Positions 10,998 to 21,718 of a stretch of 64,000 nucleotides of DNA are shown in pieces (the stretch's first letter is position 1; every line of letters starts with the position of its first letter). The stretch is from assembly GCF_002866825.1 (NCBI RefSeq), contig NZ_PKUS01000001.1, forward strand, positions 487,579 through 551,578, in the 5' to 3' direction. The translations under genes were made by a program, and so were the position numbers. The DNA comes from Pseudohalioglobus lutimaris (GTDB taxonomy: Bacteria; Pseudomonadota; Gammaproteobacteria; Pseudomonadales; Halieaceae). Under the pieces are notes generated by a model. It was not told the origin of the DNA, made no database searches, and saw only the letters and a list, made by a program, of their open reading frames with translations.

Positions 10998-11011
10998 GGC
11001 CAAAATTGGCC
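10998..11011. repeat. 14-bp dyad upstream of slmA
   Basis: GGCCAA and TTGGCC flank a 2-base centre, giving a perfect dyad about 70 bases upstream of the slmA start. It is too tight for an RNA hairpin but could bind a dimeric protein. It does not resemble the published SlmA-binding site (GTGAGTACTCAC). Confidence 0.3.
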
Positions 11012-11034
11012 TAAAATAAAGCACTCTGGTGCTT

Positions 11035-11036
<2 letters not shown>
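11012..11036 (-). terminator. Rho-independent terminator after argB
   Basis: Read on the minus strand, AAAGCAC pairs with GTGCTTT (7 bp) around a 4-base loop, followed by ATTTTA. The stem begins directly at the argB stop codon. The T run on the plus strand is also 4 bases, so it could work weakly in both directions. Confidence 0.6.
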
Positions 11037-11943
<907 letters not shown>

Positions 11944-11968
11944 TTACAAACCTGCAGGAGCCTTGGGC

Positions 11969-14563
11969 TCAGAAATTCAGTTCCAGGGATGAGTCCACCA
12001 GCGCTACCTGCTCGCGGAACTCACTGATGATCATGTCCAGCGCTTCCTGCGTGCTCGCTTCAAAGCGGGCCGTGAGCGCCGGGCTGGTATTTGACGCGCG
12101 CAGCAGGCCCCAGCCGTCGGCAAAATCAACGCGTATGCCATCCATGGTGTTGACCTTGCCATACGAAAAGTCGGTATTGCGGATAATACGGTCCATCAGT
12201 GGGTACTTTTGATCCTCCGCAACCGGTATCAAGATCTCGGGCGTATTCACCGTGGCGGGAAACGCGTCAATCATGTCATCCAGAGTGTCGCCCTGTGTGC
12301 TCATGATTTCGGCCAGCCGAGCGGCGGCATACATTCCATCGTCAAAGCCAAACCAGCGCTCGCCAAAGAACATATGACCGGAAAACTCCCCGCCCAGCAG
12401 CGCGCCGGTTTCTGCCATCTTTTCTTTCATGAAGGCATGGCCGGTTTTCCACAAAATGGGTCGGCCTCCATAGCGCGTGATCAGCTCAGTCAGGTTGCGG
12501 CTGCACTTCACGTCGAAGACGACGTCTGCCCCTGGGTTACGCGAAACCACGTCCTGGGCGAACAGCATCAACAAAATGTCAGAGCGCACGATACGGCCGG
12601 TCCCGGTTACCACGGCCAGCCGGTCACCGTCGCCGTCAAAGGCGACGCCAAAGTCGGCTTCCTCCTGCTTCACTGCTTCGCACAGCGCCCTCAGGTTGTC
12701 TTCATTAGAGGTGTCAGGCGAGTGGTTGGGGAAGTTGCCGTCAATTTCGCAGTACATCGGCACCACCTCGCAGCCCAACTCCTCGAACAGCAGCGGTGCG
12801 ACTTCGCTGGTGGCGCCATTGCCGGCATCGATAACGACTTTGAGGGGCACGGCGATGGCGACGTCCTGCACGACCTCGTCAATGTAGGCGTCGATGACCT
12901 GTTCCTTGATCATGCGTCCGTTGCCGCTGCTGAAATTACCCTCCAGCACCCGGCTGCGTAAATCCTCGATACCGCCAGCGTGAATGGTCTGCTGGTTGAG
13001 CACGATTTTCAGCCCATTGTCGGTCCTGGGGTTGTGGCTGCCGGTGACCATCAGGCCGGAACGGCAGTCCAGGTGGCGGGTTGCAAAGTACAATACTGGC
13101 GTCGGCACCAATCCTATATCTATGACGTCGCGACCAGACTCCATCAATGCGCGAACCAGCGCCGCCTTGAGTGCCGGGCTGGACAGGCGGCCATCGGCGC
13201 CCACCAGAAGTGTCTGTTCACCCATATCTTCTGCGACAGTGCCGATGGCCAGACCTATACGCGCCATCATGTCCTCGGTGAGTTCTTCCCCGGCATCACC
13301 GCGTATGTCATACGCGCGGAAGATGTGCGCCGGGAATCCCGGGGGTATTAACGCGGCGGGTCCCGGCGGCTCTTCTGCGGCCAGGTCCAGCTCCAGTACG
13401 TCATCCAGGTCCGCCGCCGAGGACGCATCTTCGAAAGAATCCAGTGTTTCAACTTCAAGGCTGGGCAGCGCCTCATGAGCCCGGCTGCCACTGGCGCTCT
13501 GACGCAGGGCGCGCAAGGTGGCGCGGCGCAGCTGCCTGGCGACGCCAACCAGTTCCGGGATGCTCAGCTTTAACTCAGACTTGCGGTCAGCGGCGGAGAT
13601 CATGTGATTGACATCTTCGCCAATAATCCGCGGAAGGCGCAGGGCAACGATGGCGAAACCGGCGACGGCGGCCAGCAGGCAAAATGCCAGGGCGATATAA
13701 AGAGAAATGCTGGATGCGCCCAGCGTGGCTACCAGTTCACTGGAGGGTGTGAACGCCACGCGCCAGTTGGAATCGGGAATCACGGCGAAGCGCCGGAAGC
13801 GGGTGGCATCGCCGCTCCCGGTCTGGGCGATTGTGGTCGTGCGGGTCTTGCCGTCACGGGCGGTGAACAGCTGTTCCAGCTCGTACTTGCCGGTCCCGGC
13901 GTTCAGGGCGCCTAACTGTTCGGCCAGCGTCTTGTTGTCGACAGACGCGACCAGCACGGCGCGCCGTCCTCCCATCCTCGGGTGCTGCACCAGCTCCGCA
14001 ATCGTGGTCAGCCAGCGGTCCTCGAAGGTGAATGCCTCGGGCAGGGTTTTTTCGCCACTTGCAGTGCGTCGCACCAAATCGACTTCAATATGGTTGCGCA
14101 GGCCCTGGTCGCCGCCCTCGAATACCGCCGTGCCCATGTCGCCCACGGGAACCAGTTTCAGGCTGATCAGATCAGGAAAGTAATCCAGCACCGCCTGTTC
14201 CACGAGCTCGATATCCTGCTGCGAGCGGCTGGCAATGGCGGAAAGCGCCAGGGGTGACCTCGCGGCGCTTTGCAGGCGCTGGCGCAGCAGCAGAACGCGG
14301 GAGTGCAGGTTGGTAGCCTGCTGTGTGGCAAAAGCGCCGGCCACGCGATCAGCCTGGCTGGTTTTCAGGCCAGGTTCCCGTACCAGCAGCAGGTAGGCGA
14401 AGCTGCCCACGATGACCAGGGTGGCCACGATCAGGCCTGTCAGGGCCACCCTGTAGGTGGCATTGCCGGACGCGCCGATACCCTGGGGATTGCTCGCTGC
14501 TGGACTGGGCGCCTTCTTGCCCTGCGTCCCGGTCTTTTTCTTCTTTTTAAGTCGATTCAGCAT
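11969..14563 (-). CDS. algC: Phosphomannomutase/phosphoglucomutase AlgC with N-terminal membrane-sensor-like half
   Basis: The C-terminal half (about residues 409-864) is an alpha-D-phosphohexomutase. The phosphorylated serine is Ser509 in TGSHNPRTDNG, the Mg-binding loop is DGDGDRL, and the sugar-binding segment is GGEFSGHMFF. AlgC supplies mannose-1-P and glucose-1-P for LPS and exopolysaccharides. The N-terminal half has a Lys-rich start, a membrane segment at about 39-61, an extracytoplasmic-looking domain and a second membrane segment at about 284-308. A low-complexity acidic linker follows. Similar long forms are annotated in Pseudomonas. The role of the membrane part is unknown. Confidence 0.93.
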   Translation of the reverse strand: MLNRLKKKKKTGTQGKKAPSPAASNPQGIGASGNATYRVALTGLIVATLVIVGSFAYLLLVREPGLKTSQADRVAGAFATQQATNLHSRVLLLRQRLQSAARSPLALSAIASRSQQDIELVEQAVLDYFPDLISLKLVPVGDMGTAVFEGGDQGLRNHIEVDLVRRTASGEKTLPEAFTFEDRWLTTIAELVQHPRMGGRRAVLVASVDNKTLAEQLGALNAGTGKYELEQLFTARDGKTRTTTIAQTGSGDATRFRRFAVIPDSNWRVAFTPSSELVATLGASSISLYIALAFCLLAAVAGFAIVALRLPRIIGEDVNHMISAADRKSELKLSIPELVGVARQLRRATLRALRQSASGSRAHEALPSLEVETLDSFEDASSAADLDDVLELDLAAEEPPGPAALIPPGFPAHIFRAYDIRGDAGEELTEDMMARIGLAIGTVAEDMGEQTLLVGADGRLSSPALKAALVRALMESGRDVIDIGLVPTPVLYFATRHLDCRSGLMVTGSHNPRTDNGLKIVLNQQTIHAGGIEDLRSRVLEGNFSSGNGRMIKEQVIDAYIDEVVQDVAIAVPLKVVIDAGNGATSEVAPLLFEELGCEVVPMYCEIDGNFPNHSPDTSNEDNLRALCEAVKQEEADFGVAFDGDGDRLAVVTGTGRIVRSDILLMLFAQDVVSRNPGADVVFDVKCSRNLTELITRYGGRPILWKTGHAFMKEKMAETGALLGGEFSGHMFFGERWFGFDDGMYAAARLAEIMSTQGDTLDDMIDAFPATVNTPEILIPVAEDQKYPLMDRIIRNTDFSYGKVNTMDGIRVDFADGWGLLRASNTSPALTARFEASTQEALDMIISEFREQVALVDSSLELNF

Positions 14564-14644
14564 GTTCTTTGGCGGATCCCTCTAAGCCGCAAATGATATT
14601 ACGACTGCGCGCTGTCGTGAACGCGAATAATGCCTTTTCATCAA

Positions 14645-15841
14645 CTATTTACCGCTGCTGTTGGCGATCGCTTCGATAATTTGCCTGGCGATGATGGTCT
14701 TGCTGGCCCTGGGGAGCGCGTGCTCTGTCTGGCCGCAGACAATGGTGACCTCGTTTTCCTCGCTATTGAAGCCTATGCCCTGGTCTGATACGTCATTGGC
14801 GATAATCATATCCAGCCCCTTGCGCTGCATCTTATCCCTTGCATAGGCAAGCAAATCGCGCGTTTCTGCTGCAAATCCGACAGTAAAGGGGCGCGGCTCA
14901 GCGGCGGCAACCGCGCTGACGATATCCGGGTTACGCACCAATTTCAGCAGCATCTCGGCGTCGTTTTTCTTGATCTTGTCACCCTGCACCTGTTCAGGCC
15001 GGTAGTCAGCAACGGCCGCGCAGGCAATAAAAATATCGCATTCACTTACCAGCCGCAGGCAGGTTTCCAGCATCTCGGCGGCGCTTTCTACCGGGTGGTA
15101 TTGAGCGTGTTCGGGTATCGGTAGCGTAACCGGTCCGCTGACCAGTGTGGTGCGGGCGCCCGCGGCAATGGCCGCCTCGGCGAGTGCATAGCCCATTTTT
15201 CCAGAGCTATGGTTGGAGAGAAAGCGAACCGGGTCCAGCGCCTCCCGGGTCGGGCCGGCGGTGATCATTACGCGTTTTCCTGCCAGCAGACCGCTGTGGA
15301 ACAGGCCAGCGGCCGCGGCGGCGATGACCTCGGGTTCTTCCATTCGCCCGGGGCCAACATCGCCGCAGGCCTGCACACCCTCTGCAGGCCCGACGACGTG
15401 CACGCCCCGCTTGATCAGTGTCTGGTTGTTGTGGGCAGTGGCCGGGTCGCGCCACATTTGTTGATTCATGGCCGGTGCCAGCAGGATGGGAGCCGGCGTG
15501 GCCAGTGCCACAGTGGTGAGCAGGTCATCTGCACGGCCGGCGGCCAGTCGAGCAAGCAGGTCGGCTGTGGCGGGTGCAAGCAGTAACAGGTCTGCCCACC
15601 GGGCCAGTTCGATATGGCCCATGCCCTGCTCCGCTTCCTCGTCAAGGAGTTCCGTGTGCACCGGGTGTCCCGACAGCGCCTGCAGGGTTAGCGGGGTGAT
15701 GAATTCGCGGGCTCCGCGGGTCATCACCACCCTGACGTCGGCGCCAAGCGCCTGCAGTTGGCGGACCAGTTCCGCTGACTTGTAAGCTGCGATGCCCCCG
15801 CTGACTCCCAACAGGACATTGCGATTAAATAGATGTGCCAT
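14645..15841 (-). CDS. coaBC: Bifunctional phosphopantothenoylcysteine decarboxylase/synthetase
   Basis: CoaBC couples 4'-phosphopantothenate to cysteine and decarboxylates the product in coenzyme A synthesis. The 398-residue protein has an N-terminal flavin-binding CoaC domain (GVSGGIAAYKSAELVRQL; PAMNQQMW; catalytic Cys in GVQACGDVGPGRM). A CoaB domain follows, with ITAGPTREALDPVRFLSNHS. Length is standard. It is divergent from radC. Only 81 bases separate it from algC, where Pseudomonas has dut. Confidence 0.97.
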   Translation of the reverse strand: MAHLFNRNVLLGVSGGIAAYKSAELVRQLQALGADVRVVMTRGAREFITPLTLQALSGHPVHTELLDEEAEQGMGHIELARWADLLLLAPATADLLARLAAGRADDLLTTVALATPAPILLAPAMNQQMWRDPATAHNNQTLIKRGVHVVGPAEGVQACGDVGPGRMEEPEVIAAAAAGLFHSGLLAGKRVMITAGPTREALDPVRFLSNHSSGKMGYALAEAAIAAGARTTLVSGPVTLPIPEHAQYHPVESAAEMLETCLRLVSECDIFIACAAVADYRPEQVQGDKIKKNDAEMLLKLVRNPDIVSAVAAAEPRPFTVGFAAETRDLLAYARDKMQRKGLDMIIANDVSDQGIGFNSEENEVTIVCGQTEHALPRASKTIIARQIIEAIANSSGK

Positions 15842-15942
15842 TGCTTAGCTCGAATTGCCACAATAGGTATAAAGGCAGGGAACAATATCATCTGACCCCG
15901 GTATTTGACACCGACTGGTCTGCCCGCTCAGGGAGGAGCGCT

Positions 15943-16617
15943 ATGGAAAACAGTCGCTGGGAACCTGGTGAGGGCCCTCGGGACAGGTTGCTGATGCGCG
16001 GCCCCCAGGCCCTTTCTGATGCTGAAGCCCTGGCAGTGTTGCTGCAAACTGGTTATCGCCGTCGCAACGCAGTGCAGTTGGCGGTTGAGCTACTGGAACA
16101 GTTTGGCGGGCTGTCCGGCGTCATGCGCGCGGACGCCAGCCTGCTGCTGGGTTGTCAGGGAGTAGGCCGGGCCAAGTATGCAGTGCTGATGGCCGCAGTC
16201 GAAGTTGCCCGGCGCCAGGCGCTGCAGGAGTTGGAGGGAGCGGACGTGCTTTCCAGTCCCGGTCAGACCAGGCGCTTTTTGCAACATCATCTGGGCAATC
16301 AGGCGCGTGAGGTGTTCAGCGTGATCTTTCTCGATAACCAGCACCAGGTTATCTGCTGTGACGATTTGTTTCTGGGCACGCTTGATGGTGCTGCGGTATA
16401 TCCCCGCGAGGTTGCCGTCAGGGCTCTGCAGTACCGGGCCGCGGCGGTCATTCTGGCCCACAATCACCCCTCTGGTATTGCCGAGCCAAGCAGCGCAGAC
16501 AGGCGGATTACTGAACGGCTTTGTTTGGCGCTGGGGCTGCTCGACATTCGTGTGCTGGACCACATCATAGTGGGCAGGGGGATGGAGTATTCCTTCGCCG
16601 AGGAGGGACTGTTGTAG
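15943..16617 (+). CDS. radC: RadC/JAB-domain protein
   Basis: This 224-residue RadC-family protein has a helix-hairpin-helix region (LLLGCQGVGRAKYAVL) followed by a JAMM metalloprotease-like domain with HNHPSG, then SSADRRITERL. Its original DNA-repair role in E. coli was disproved, and its function is unclear. A longer reading from 15835 is rejected: the ATG at 15943 has GGGAGGAG just upstream and gives the normal family N-terminus. It is divergent from coaBC and precedes rpmB, a conserved order. Confidence 0.92.
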   Translation: MENSRWEPGEGPRDRLLMRGPQALSDAEALAVLLQTGYRRRNAVQLAVELLEQFGGLSGVMRADASLLLGCQGVGRAKYAVLMAAVEVARRQALQELEGADVLSSPGQTRRFLQHHLGNQAREVFSVIFLDNQHQVICCDDLFLGTLDGAAVYPREVAVRALQYRAAAVILAHNHPSGIAEPSSADRRITERLCLALGLLDIRVLDHIIVGRGMEYSFAEEGLL

Positions 16618-16639
16618 TCAGCAGGCCGAGTGATCTTCC

Positions 16640-16668
16640 TTGCTATGGTGGTGGTGTTCTGGTATAAA
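16640..16668 (+). promoter_or_regulatory. Promoter of rpmB-rpmG
   Basis: TTGCTA at 16640-16645 (4 of 6 to consensus) and TATAAA at 16663-16668 (5 of 6) are separated by 17 bases. A TGG precedes the -10, giving an extended -10. The following GC-rich stretch resembles the discriminator of growth-rate-regulated promoters. It lies about 90 bases upstream of rpmB. Confidence 0.6.
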
Positions 16669-16758
16669 GTCGCGCTCCGCGCGGCTGGGGTTCCGTTTTG
16701 GGCCCGCAAATAGCCTCAATTTTTTATCAACTTCCCGCAATTTGGGAGAGACAGGATC

Positions 16759-16995
16759 ATGGCAAGAGTATGTCAGGTAACCGGCAAGCGTCCGGTAACC
16801 GGAAACAACGTATCACACGCGAAGAACCGCACCCGTCGCCGTTTTTTGCCAAACCTTCACCAGCATCGCTTCTGGGTGGAATCAGAGAAGCGCTTTGTTA
16901 GCCTTCGCGTGTCCTCCAAGGGTATGCGCATTATCGACAAGAAAGGCATTGAGGCCGTGCTTGAAGATATGCGTGGCCGCGGCGAAAAAGTTTAA
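16759..16995 (+). CDS. rpmB: 50S ribosomal protein L28
   Basis: This 78-residue basic protein of the large ribosomal subunit begins [20 protein letters not shown] and continues [13 protein letters not shown], diagnostic for L28. There is no zinc-binding CxxC pair, so this is the zinc-independent form. It is followed 11 bases later by rpmG, the standard L28-L33 operon. Confidence 0.98.
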   Translation: MARVCQVTGKRPVTGNNVSHAKNRTRRRFLPNLHQHRFWVESEKRFVSLRVSSKGMRIIDKKGIEAVLEDMRGRGEKV

Positions 16996-17006
16996 GGAGA
17001 ACCACT

Positions 17007-17162
17007 ATGAGAGACAAGATTCGCATGAACTCTTCAGCTGGTACTGGGCACTTTTATACCACTGACAAGAACAAGCGCACGACTCCGGATAAGCTGGAAA
17101 TGAAGAAGTACGATCCGGTAGCCCGCAAGCACGTAATGTACAAGGAAGCCAAGATCAAGTAG
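17007..17162 (+). CDS. rpmG: 50S ribosomal protein L33
   Basis: A 51-residue basic protein, [19 protein letters not shown] onward, ends [18 protein letters not shown] lies 6 bases before the ATG. It is the zinc-free type of L33 (no CxxC pairs). It is cotranscribed with rpmB and followed by a strong terminator. Confidence 0.98.
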   Translation: MRDKIRMNSSAGTGHFYTTDKNKRTTPDKLEMKKYDPVARKHVMYKEAKIK

Positions 17163-17186
17163 GTCTCCTGCTGTACAAGAAATAAG

Positions 17187-17213
17187 AAACCCCGGCCTGG
17201 CCCGGGGTTTTTT
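17187..17213 (+). terminator. Rho-independent terminator of rpmB-rpmG
   Basis: AAACCCCGG (17187-17195) pairs perfectly with CCGGGGTTT (17202-17210) around a 6-base loop and runs into a T tract. It lies 24 bases after the rpmG stop. Confidence 0.92.
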
Positions 17214-17263
17214 GTTTCTGGCGGCGGGTTATCATTGCGCACTCCCAGTTACAGTTCCTTTTC

Positions 17264-18076
17264 ATGCCGGAATTACCAGAAGTAGAAACCACCCGCCGCG
17301 GAGTCCAGCCCCATGTTGTCGGTCGTGAGATCGTCAGGCTGACTGTTCGAGAATCCCGCCTGCGCTGGCCCATTCCTGCGGAGCTGCCGGCACTGCTGCA
17401 GGGCCAAAGGGTTGACGCGGTGGAGAGGCGTGCCAAATACCTCCTGTTCCTCACGCCGGGCGGAACACTGCTGATTCACCTTGGGATGTCTGGCTCCTTG
17501 CGCCTGGTGCCGTCAGGGCAGAGCCCTGCAAAGCATGACCACTTCGATATTGAACTGAAAGGCGGCCAGGTCTTGCGCTATAACGACCCGCGCCGCTTCG
17601 GCTGTTGCCTGTGGCTCGCGCCAGATGAGCAGCACCCCCTGCTGCGTCACCTCGGTCCGGAGCCCCTTTCGGATGCCTTCGATGGCGAGTTGCTGTACCG
17701 CCGCTCACGTGGTCGTAAGGGACCGGTCAAGCCCTTCCTCATGGACCAGAAAGTGGTGGTAGGTGTTGGTAATATTTACGCTAACGAAGCGCTTTTCCTT
17801 GCCGGAATCAGGCCGGACCGGGCGGCAGGGCGGGTCTCGCTGGCGCGCTATGAATCCCTTGCAGGGCGCGTAAAGCAAGTGCTTACTTCGGCTATAAGTC
17901 AAGGCGGAACTACCTTGCGTGATTTCGTTGGGGGTGATGGCAAACCCGGGTATTTCGCCCAGCAGCTTCATGTATACGGCCGGGAAGGGCAGCCCTGTAA
18001 GCGCTGCGGCCTCCCTTTACGCGAATTGCGAATAAGTCAACGAAGTACCATTTACTGCGTGGCCTGCCAGCGGTGA
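17264..18076 (+). CDS. mutM: Formamidopyrimidine-DNA glycosylase
   Basis: MutM (Fpg) excises 8-oxoguanine and formamidopyrimidines and nicks the abasic site. The 270-residue protein starts [11 protein letters not shown] after the initiator Met, giving catalytic Pro1 and Glu2 in mature numbering. It has the conserved Lys in ERRAKYLLF and ends with a zinc finger of four cysteines (CKRCG and CVACQ). All elements are intact. Confidence 0.97.
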   Translation: MPELPEVETTRRGVQPHVVGREIVRLTVRESRLRWPIPAELPALLQGQRVDAVERRAKYLLFLTPGGTLLIHLGMSGSLRLVPSGQSPAKHDHFDIELKGGQVLRYNDPRRFGCCLWLAPDEQHPLLRHLGPEPLSDAFDGELLYRRSRGRKGPVKPFLMDQKVVVGVGNIYANEALFLAGIRPDRAAGRVSLARYESLAGRVKQVLTSAISQGGTTLRDFVGGDGKPGYFAQQLHVYGREGQPCKRCGLPLRELRISQRSTIYCVACQR

Positions 18077-18131
18077 ACAGGCTAAACTGAAATTTCCACA
18101 GGGGACGGGGATGCAACCCGGGAGTAATAAA

Positions 18132-18497
18132 ATGAAAAAAAACACTGGCGCACGCCGCGCCGCTTCTGCACTTATGATTGCCTGTTTGATGGTGCCCCAG
18201 GCACTCATGGCCCAGTCAGCCATCGATGAAAGCCCCAATGAGTGGGCTATGGTGGGCGACTTGCTGGTGGCGCGTCCGGTTGGTCTGGTGATGACCGCCG
18301 GTGGTGCGGCGGTCTGGTTGGTAAGCCTGCCCTTTACCCTGCTTGCGGGTCACGCTGGCGAAGCTGCAGAGACATTGGTCCTGGGGCCTGGTGAGTCCAC
18401 CTTTATGCGTTGCCTGGGCTGTCGAAATACTGGGTATACAAACAAGGACGTGGAAAGTATCCGGGCCGCACGCGAAGCTGACTCAGCAAGCGAGTGA
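18132..18497 (+). CDS. Small exported or membrane protein of unknown function
   Basis: The 121-residue product has a basic N-terminus and a signal-like segment ending near AQSAID, with a likely cleavage site after residue 28. It then has one hydrophobic stretch, GLVMTAGGAAVWLVSLPFTL, and a late CxxC pair (MRCLGC). GGAG at 18121-18124 sits 7 bases before the ATG, which supports this start over the in-frame ATG at 18111. It follows mutM by 55 bases and converges on coaD. I do not recognise a named family. Confidence 0.7.
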   Translation: MKKNTGARRAASALMIACLMVPQALMAQSAIDESPNEWAMVGDLLVARPVGLVMTAGGAAVWLVSLPFTLLAGHAGEAAETLVLGPGESTFMRCLGCRNTGYTNKDVESIRAAREADSASE

Positions 18498-18510
18498 AGC
18501 AGCCCACGGT

Positions 18511-19631
<1,121 letters not shown>

Positions 19632-19712
19632 TTAATCACTCTGTTCAGGAATGGTAGGATAGGCGCTGTCGCGGTTGCCCCTCTGGTGACGGCAAACTCT
19701 AACACGACCCAT

Positions 19713-21047
19713 ATGAAATTTTTCAAGCGTAAAAAGAAGGTGGAGGCCGACTCGTCCGTCGATCTCCAGGAGAAGGAAGTCGCTCAGCCGACCCCGGAAG
19801 AGCCGTGCAAAGAAAGCGCGCCTGCAGAGACTGCTGAATTGCGGGAGATAGAGGCCGATAGCGCCCCTTCTGCCGCAGGCCAGGCTGCAGCCGAGGCATC
19901 GGAATTAGCAACGGGGTCAATTGCCCCGGTCGCTGAATCCTTGCCCAGTCCGGTTGCTGGAAGCGAGTCATCTGCAACGACAACAGCCGATGAGGCAGCG
20001 CCGCAGCGCGAGCCTGCCCCGGTCTCTGGCGATGATGAAGTGGTTCGGGAGGTGCCGGCGGCTGACGCGGAAACGCCATCGTCCGCAGAGGCGACTGAGC
20101 CTGTGCCGCTGCCACAGGACAAACCAGGGTTCTTTTCGCGGCTGCGCCACGGGCTCAGCCGCACCAGCGATAACCTGGTACAGGGCATGGGCAACCTGTT
20201 CCTGGGTCGCAAGGAAATTGATAGCGAACTGCTGGAGGAACTGGAGTCACGACTGTTGATGGCGGACGTTGGCGTGGATGCCACGCTGGAGATAATCGAC
20301 CACCTTACCCAGCGGGTGTCGCGCAAAGAGCTGACTAACCCGGAGGCGCTGCAAAATGCCTTGAAAGGAGAGTTGCTGGCACTGTTGAAACCCTGTGAAG
20401 TGCCTTTGATAGTGAGCGGTCACAAACCCTATGTGATACTGATGGTGGGAGTAAATGGTGTAGGTAAGACGACCACTATCGGAAAGCTGGCGAAGCGCTT
20501 CCAGGCAGAGGGCCGAACGGTGATGCTGGCCGCGGGTGACACTTTTCGTGCGGCCGCGGTCGAGCAATTGCAGGTGTGGGGCGAGCGCCACAACGTACCG
20601 GTGGTCGCACAACATACGGGGGCGGATAGTGCCTCGGTGCTGTTCGATGCCCTGCAGGCGGCCCAGAGCCGCAACGTGGATGTGCTGATTGCCGATACTG
20701 CGGGTCGCCTGCACAACAAGGACAACCTGATGGAAGAGCTGAAGAAGGTTGTTCGGGTGATGGGCAAGCTTGACGACAGTGCCCCGCACGAGGTGATGCT
20801 GGTACTCGATGCGGGAACCGGCCAGAATGCTCTTGCACAGGCAGATCACTTTCGCCAGTGGGTTGGTGTATCCGGCATCTCCCTGACCAAGCTCGATGGT
20901 ACCGCCAAGGGCGGAGTGATCTTCGCCATTGCGAAGAAACTGGGCCTGCCTATTCGCTTCATTGGTATTGGTGAGGCGGCCGACGACCTCCGACCGTTCG
21001 AGGCGGAGCCATTTATCGAAGCACTGTTCGCCGGGGACGATGCCTGA
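19713..21047 (+). CDS. ftsY: Signal recognition particle receptor FtsY
   Basis: FtsY is the membrane-docking GTPase for SRP-bound ribosomes. The 444-residue protein starts with a basic segment (MKFFKRKKK) and an acidic, Ala/Glu/Pro-rich A domain of about 140 residues. The N and G domains follow, with G1 GVNGVGKTTTIGKLAK, DTFRAAAVEQL, and DTAGRLHNKDNLMEEL. The ATG at 19713 is chosen over upstream in-frame codons because it gives the typical basic start. It is followed after 2 bases by ftsE. Confidence 0.96.
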   Translation: MKFFKRKKKVEADSSVDLQEKEVAQPTPEEPCKESAPAETAELREIEADSAPSAAGQAAAEASELATGSIAPVAESLPSPVAGSESSATTTADEAAPQREPAPVSGDDEVVREVPAADAETPSSAEATEPVPLPQDKPGFFSRLRHGLSRTSDNLVQGMGNLFLGRKEIDSELLEELESRLLMADVGVDATLEIIDHLTQRVSRKELTNPEALQNALKGELLALLKPCEVPLIVSGHKPYVILMVGVNGVGKTTTIGKLAKRFQAEGRTVMLAAGDTFRAAAVEQLQVWGERHNVPVVAQHTGADSASVLFDALQAAQSRNVDVLIADTAGRLHNKDNLMEELKKVVRVMGKLDDSAPHEVMLVLDAGTGQNALAQADHFRQWVGVSGISLTKLDGTAKGGVIFAIAKKLGLPIRFIGIGEAADDLRPFEAEPFIEALFAGDDA

Positions 21048-21049
21048 GG

Positions 21050-21718
21050 ATGATCAATTTCGAGCGTGTCAGCAAGCGCTATGCAGAGGGCCACGACGCC
21101 CTTCGCGAGGTCAGTTTCGAAATCGCACGTGATGACCTGGTGTTTCTCACCGGTCATTCTGGAGCGGGCAAGAGTACGCTGATGCGGTTGATCATGCTTA
21201 TGGACCGGGCTACTCGTGGCAAGGTGATGATCGATGGCGTCGACCTTGCGAGGGTTGCCAGGCGGAATATTCCTGGTCACCGCCGGGATATCGGTGTGGT
21301 GTTCCAGAACCACCAGCTGCTGTTTGACCGGCCCGTATTCGACAACGTCGCCCTGCCACTAATTATCAGTGGTTACGATTATCGTGAAGTGGGTCGCCGG
21401 GTGCGTGCGGCGCTCGACAAGGTGGGTCTGCTGAACAAAGAGAGGGCCATGCCGCTGACGCTGTCCGGCGGCGAGCAACAGCGGGTGGGTATCGCCCGGG
21501 CCGTGGTTGGCCGCCCCAGAATTTTACTGGCGGATGAGCCCACGGGTAACCTGGACCCGGAGCTTTCCTCGGAAATCATGCAGCTCTTCGAGGCATTCAA
21601 CCAGGTCGGGGTAACGGTATTGATTGCCAGCCATGACCTTGCCCTGATTTCCCGCCTGCGCCACCGAATTCTCACGCTCAGGGAAGGTCGCCTGGTGCAG
21701 GGAGCAGCGTGTGAATAA
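21050..21718 (+). CDS. ftsE: Cell division ATP-binding protein FtsE
   Basis: FtsE is the ABC ATPase of the FtsEX complex, which activates septal peptidoglycan hydrolases through EnvC-type partners. The 222-residue protein has Walker A GHSGAGKST, signature LSGGEQQRVGIARA, Walker B ILLADEPTG and the H-loop ASHDL. It overlaps ftsX by 8 bases, indicating translational coupling. Confidence 0.97.
   Translation: MINFERVSKRYAEGHDALREVSFEIARDDLVFLTGHSGAGKSTLMRLIMLMDRATRGKVMIDGVDLARVARRNIPGHRRDIGVVFQNHQLLFDRPVFDNVALPLIISGYDYREVGRRVRAALDKVGLLNKERAMPLTLSGGEQQRVGIARAVVGRPRILLADEPTGNLDPELSSEIMQLFEAFNQVGVTVLIASHDLALISRLRHRILTLREGRLVQGAACE

Noticed and set aside
10998..11011. SlmA-binding site upstream of slmA
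   Set aside because: The dyad GGCCAA/TTGGCC does not match the GTGAGTACTCAC-type site known for SlmA.
15835..15942. A 36-residue N-terminal extension of RadC
   Set aside because: It overlaps coaBC and lacks conservation; the ATG at 15943 has a strong GGGAGGAG ribosome site.
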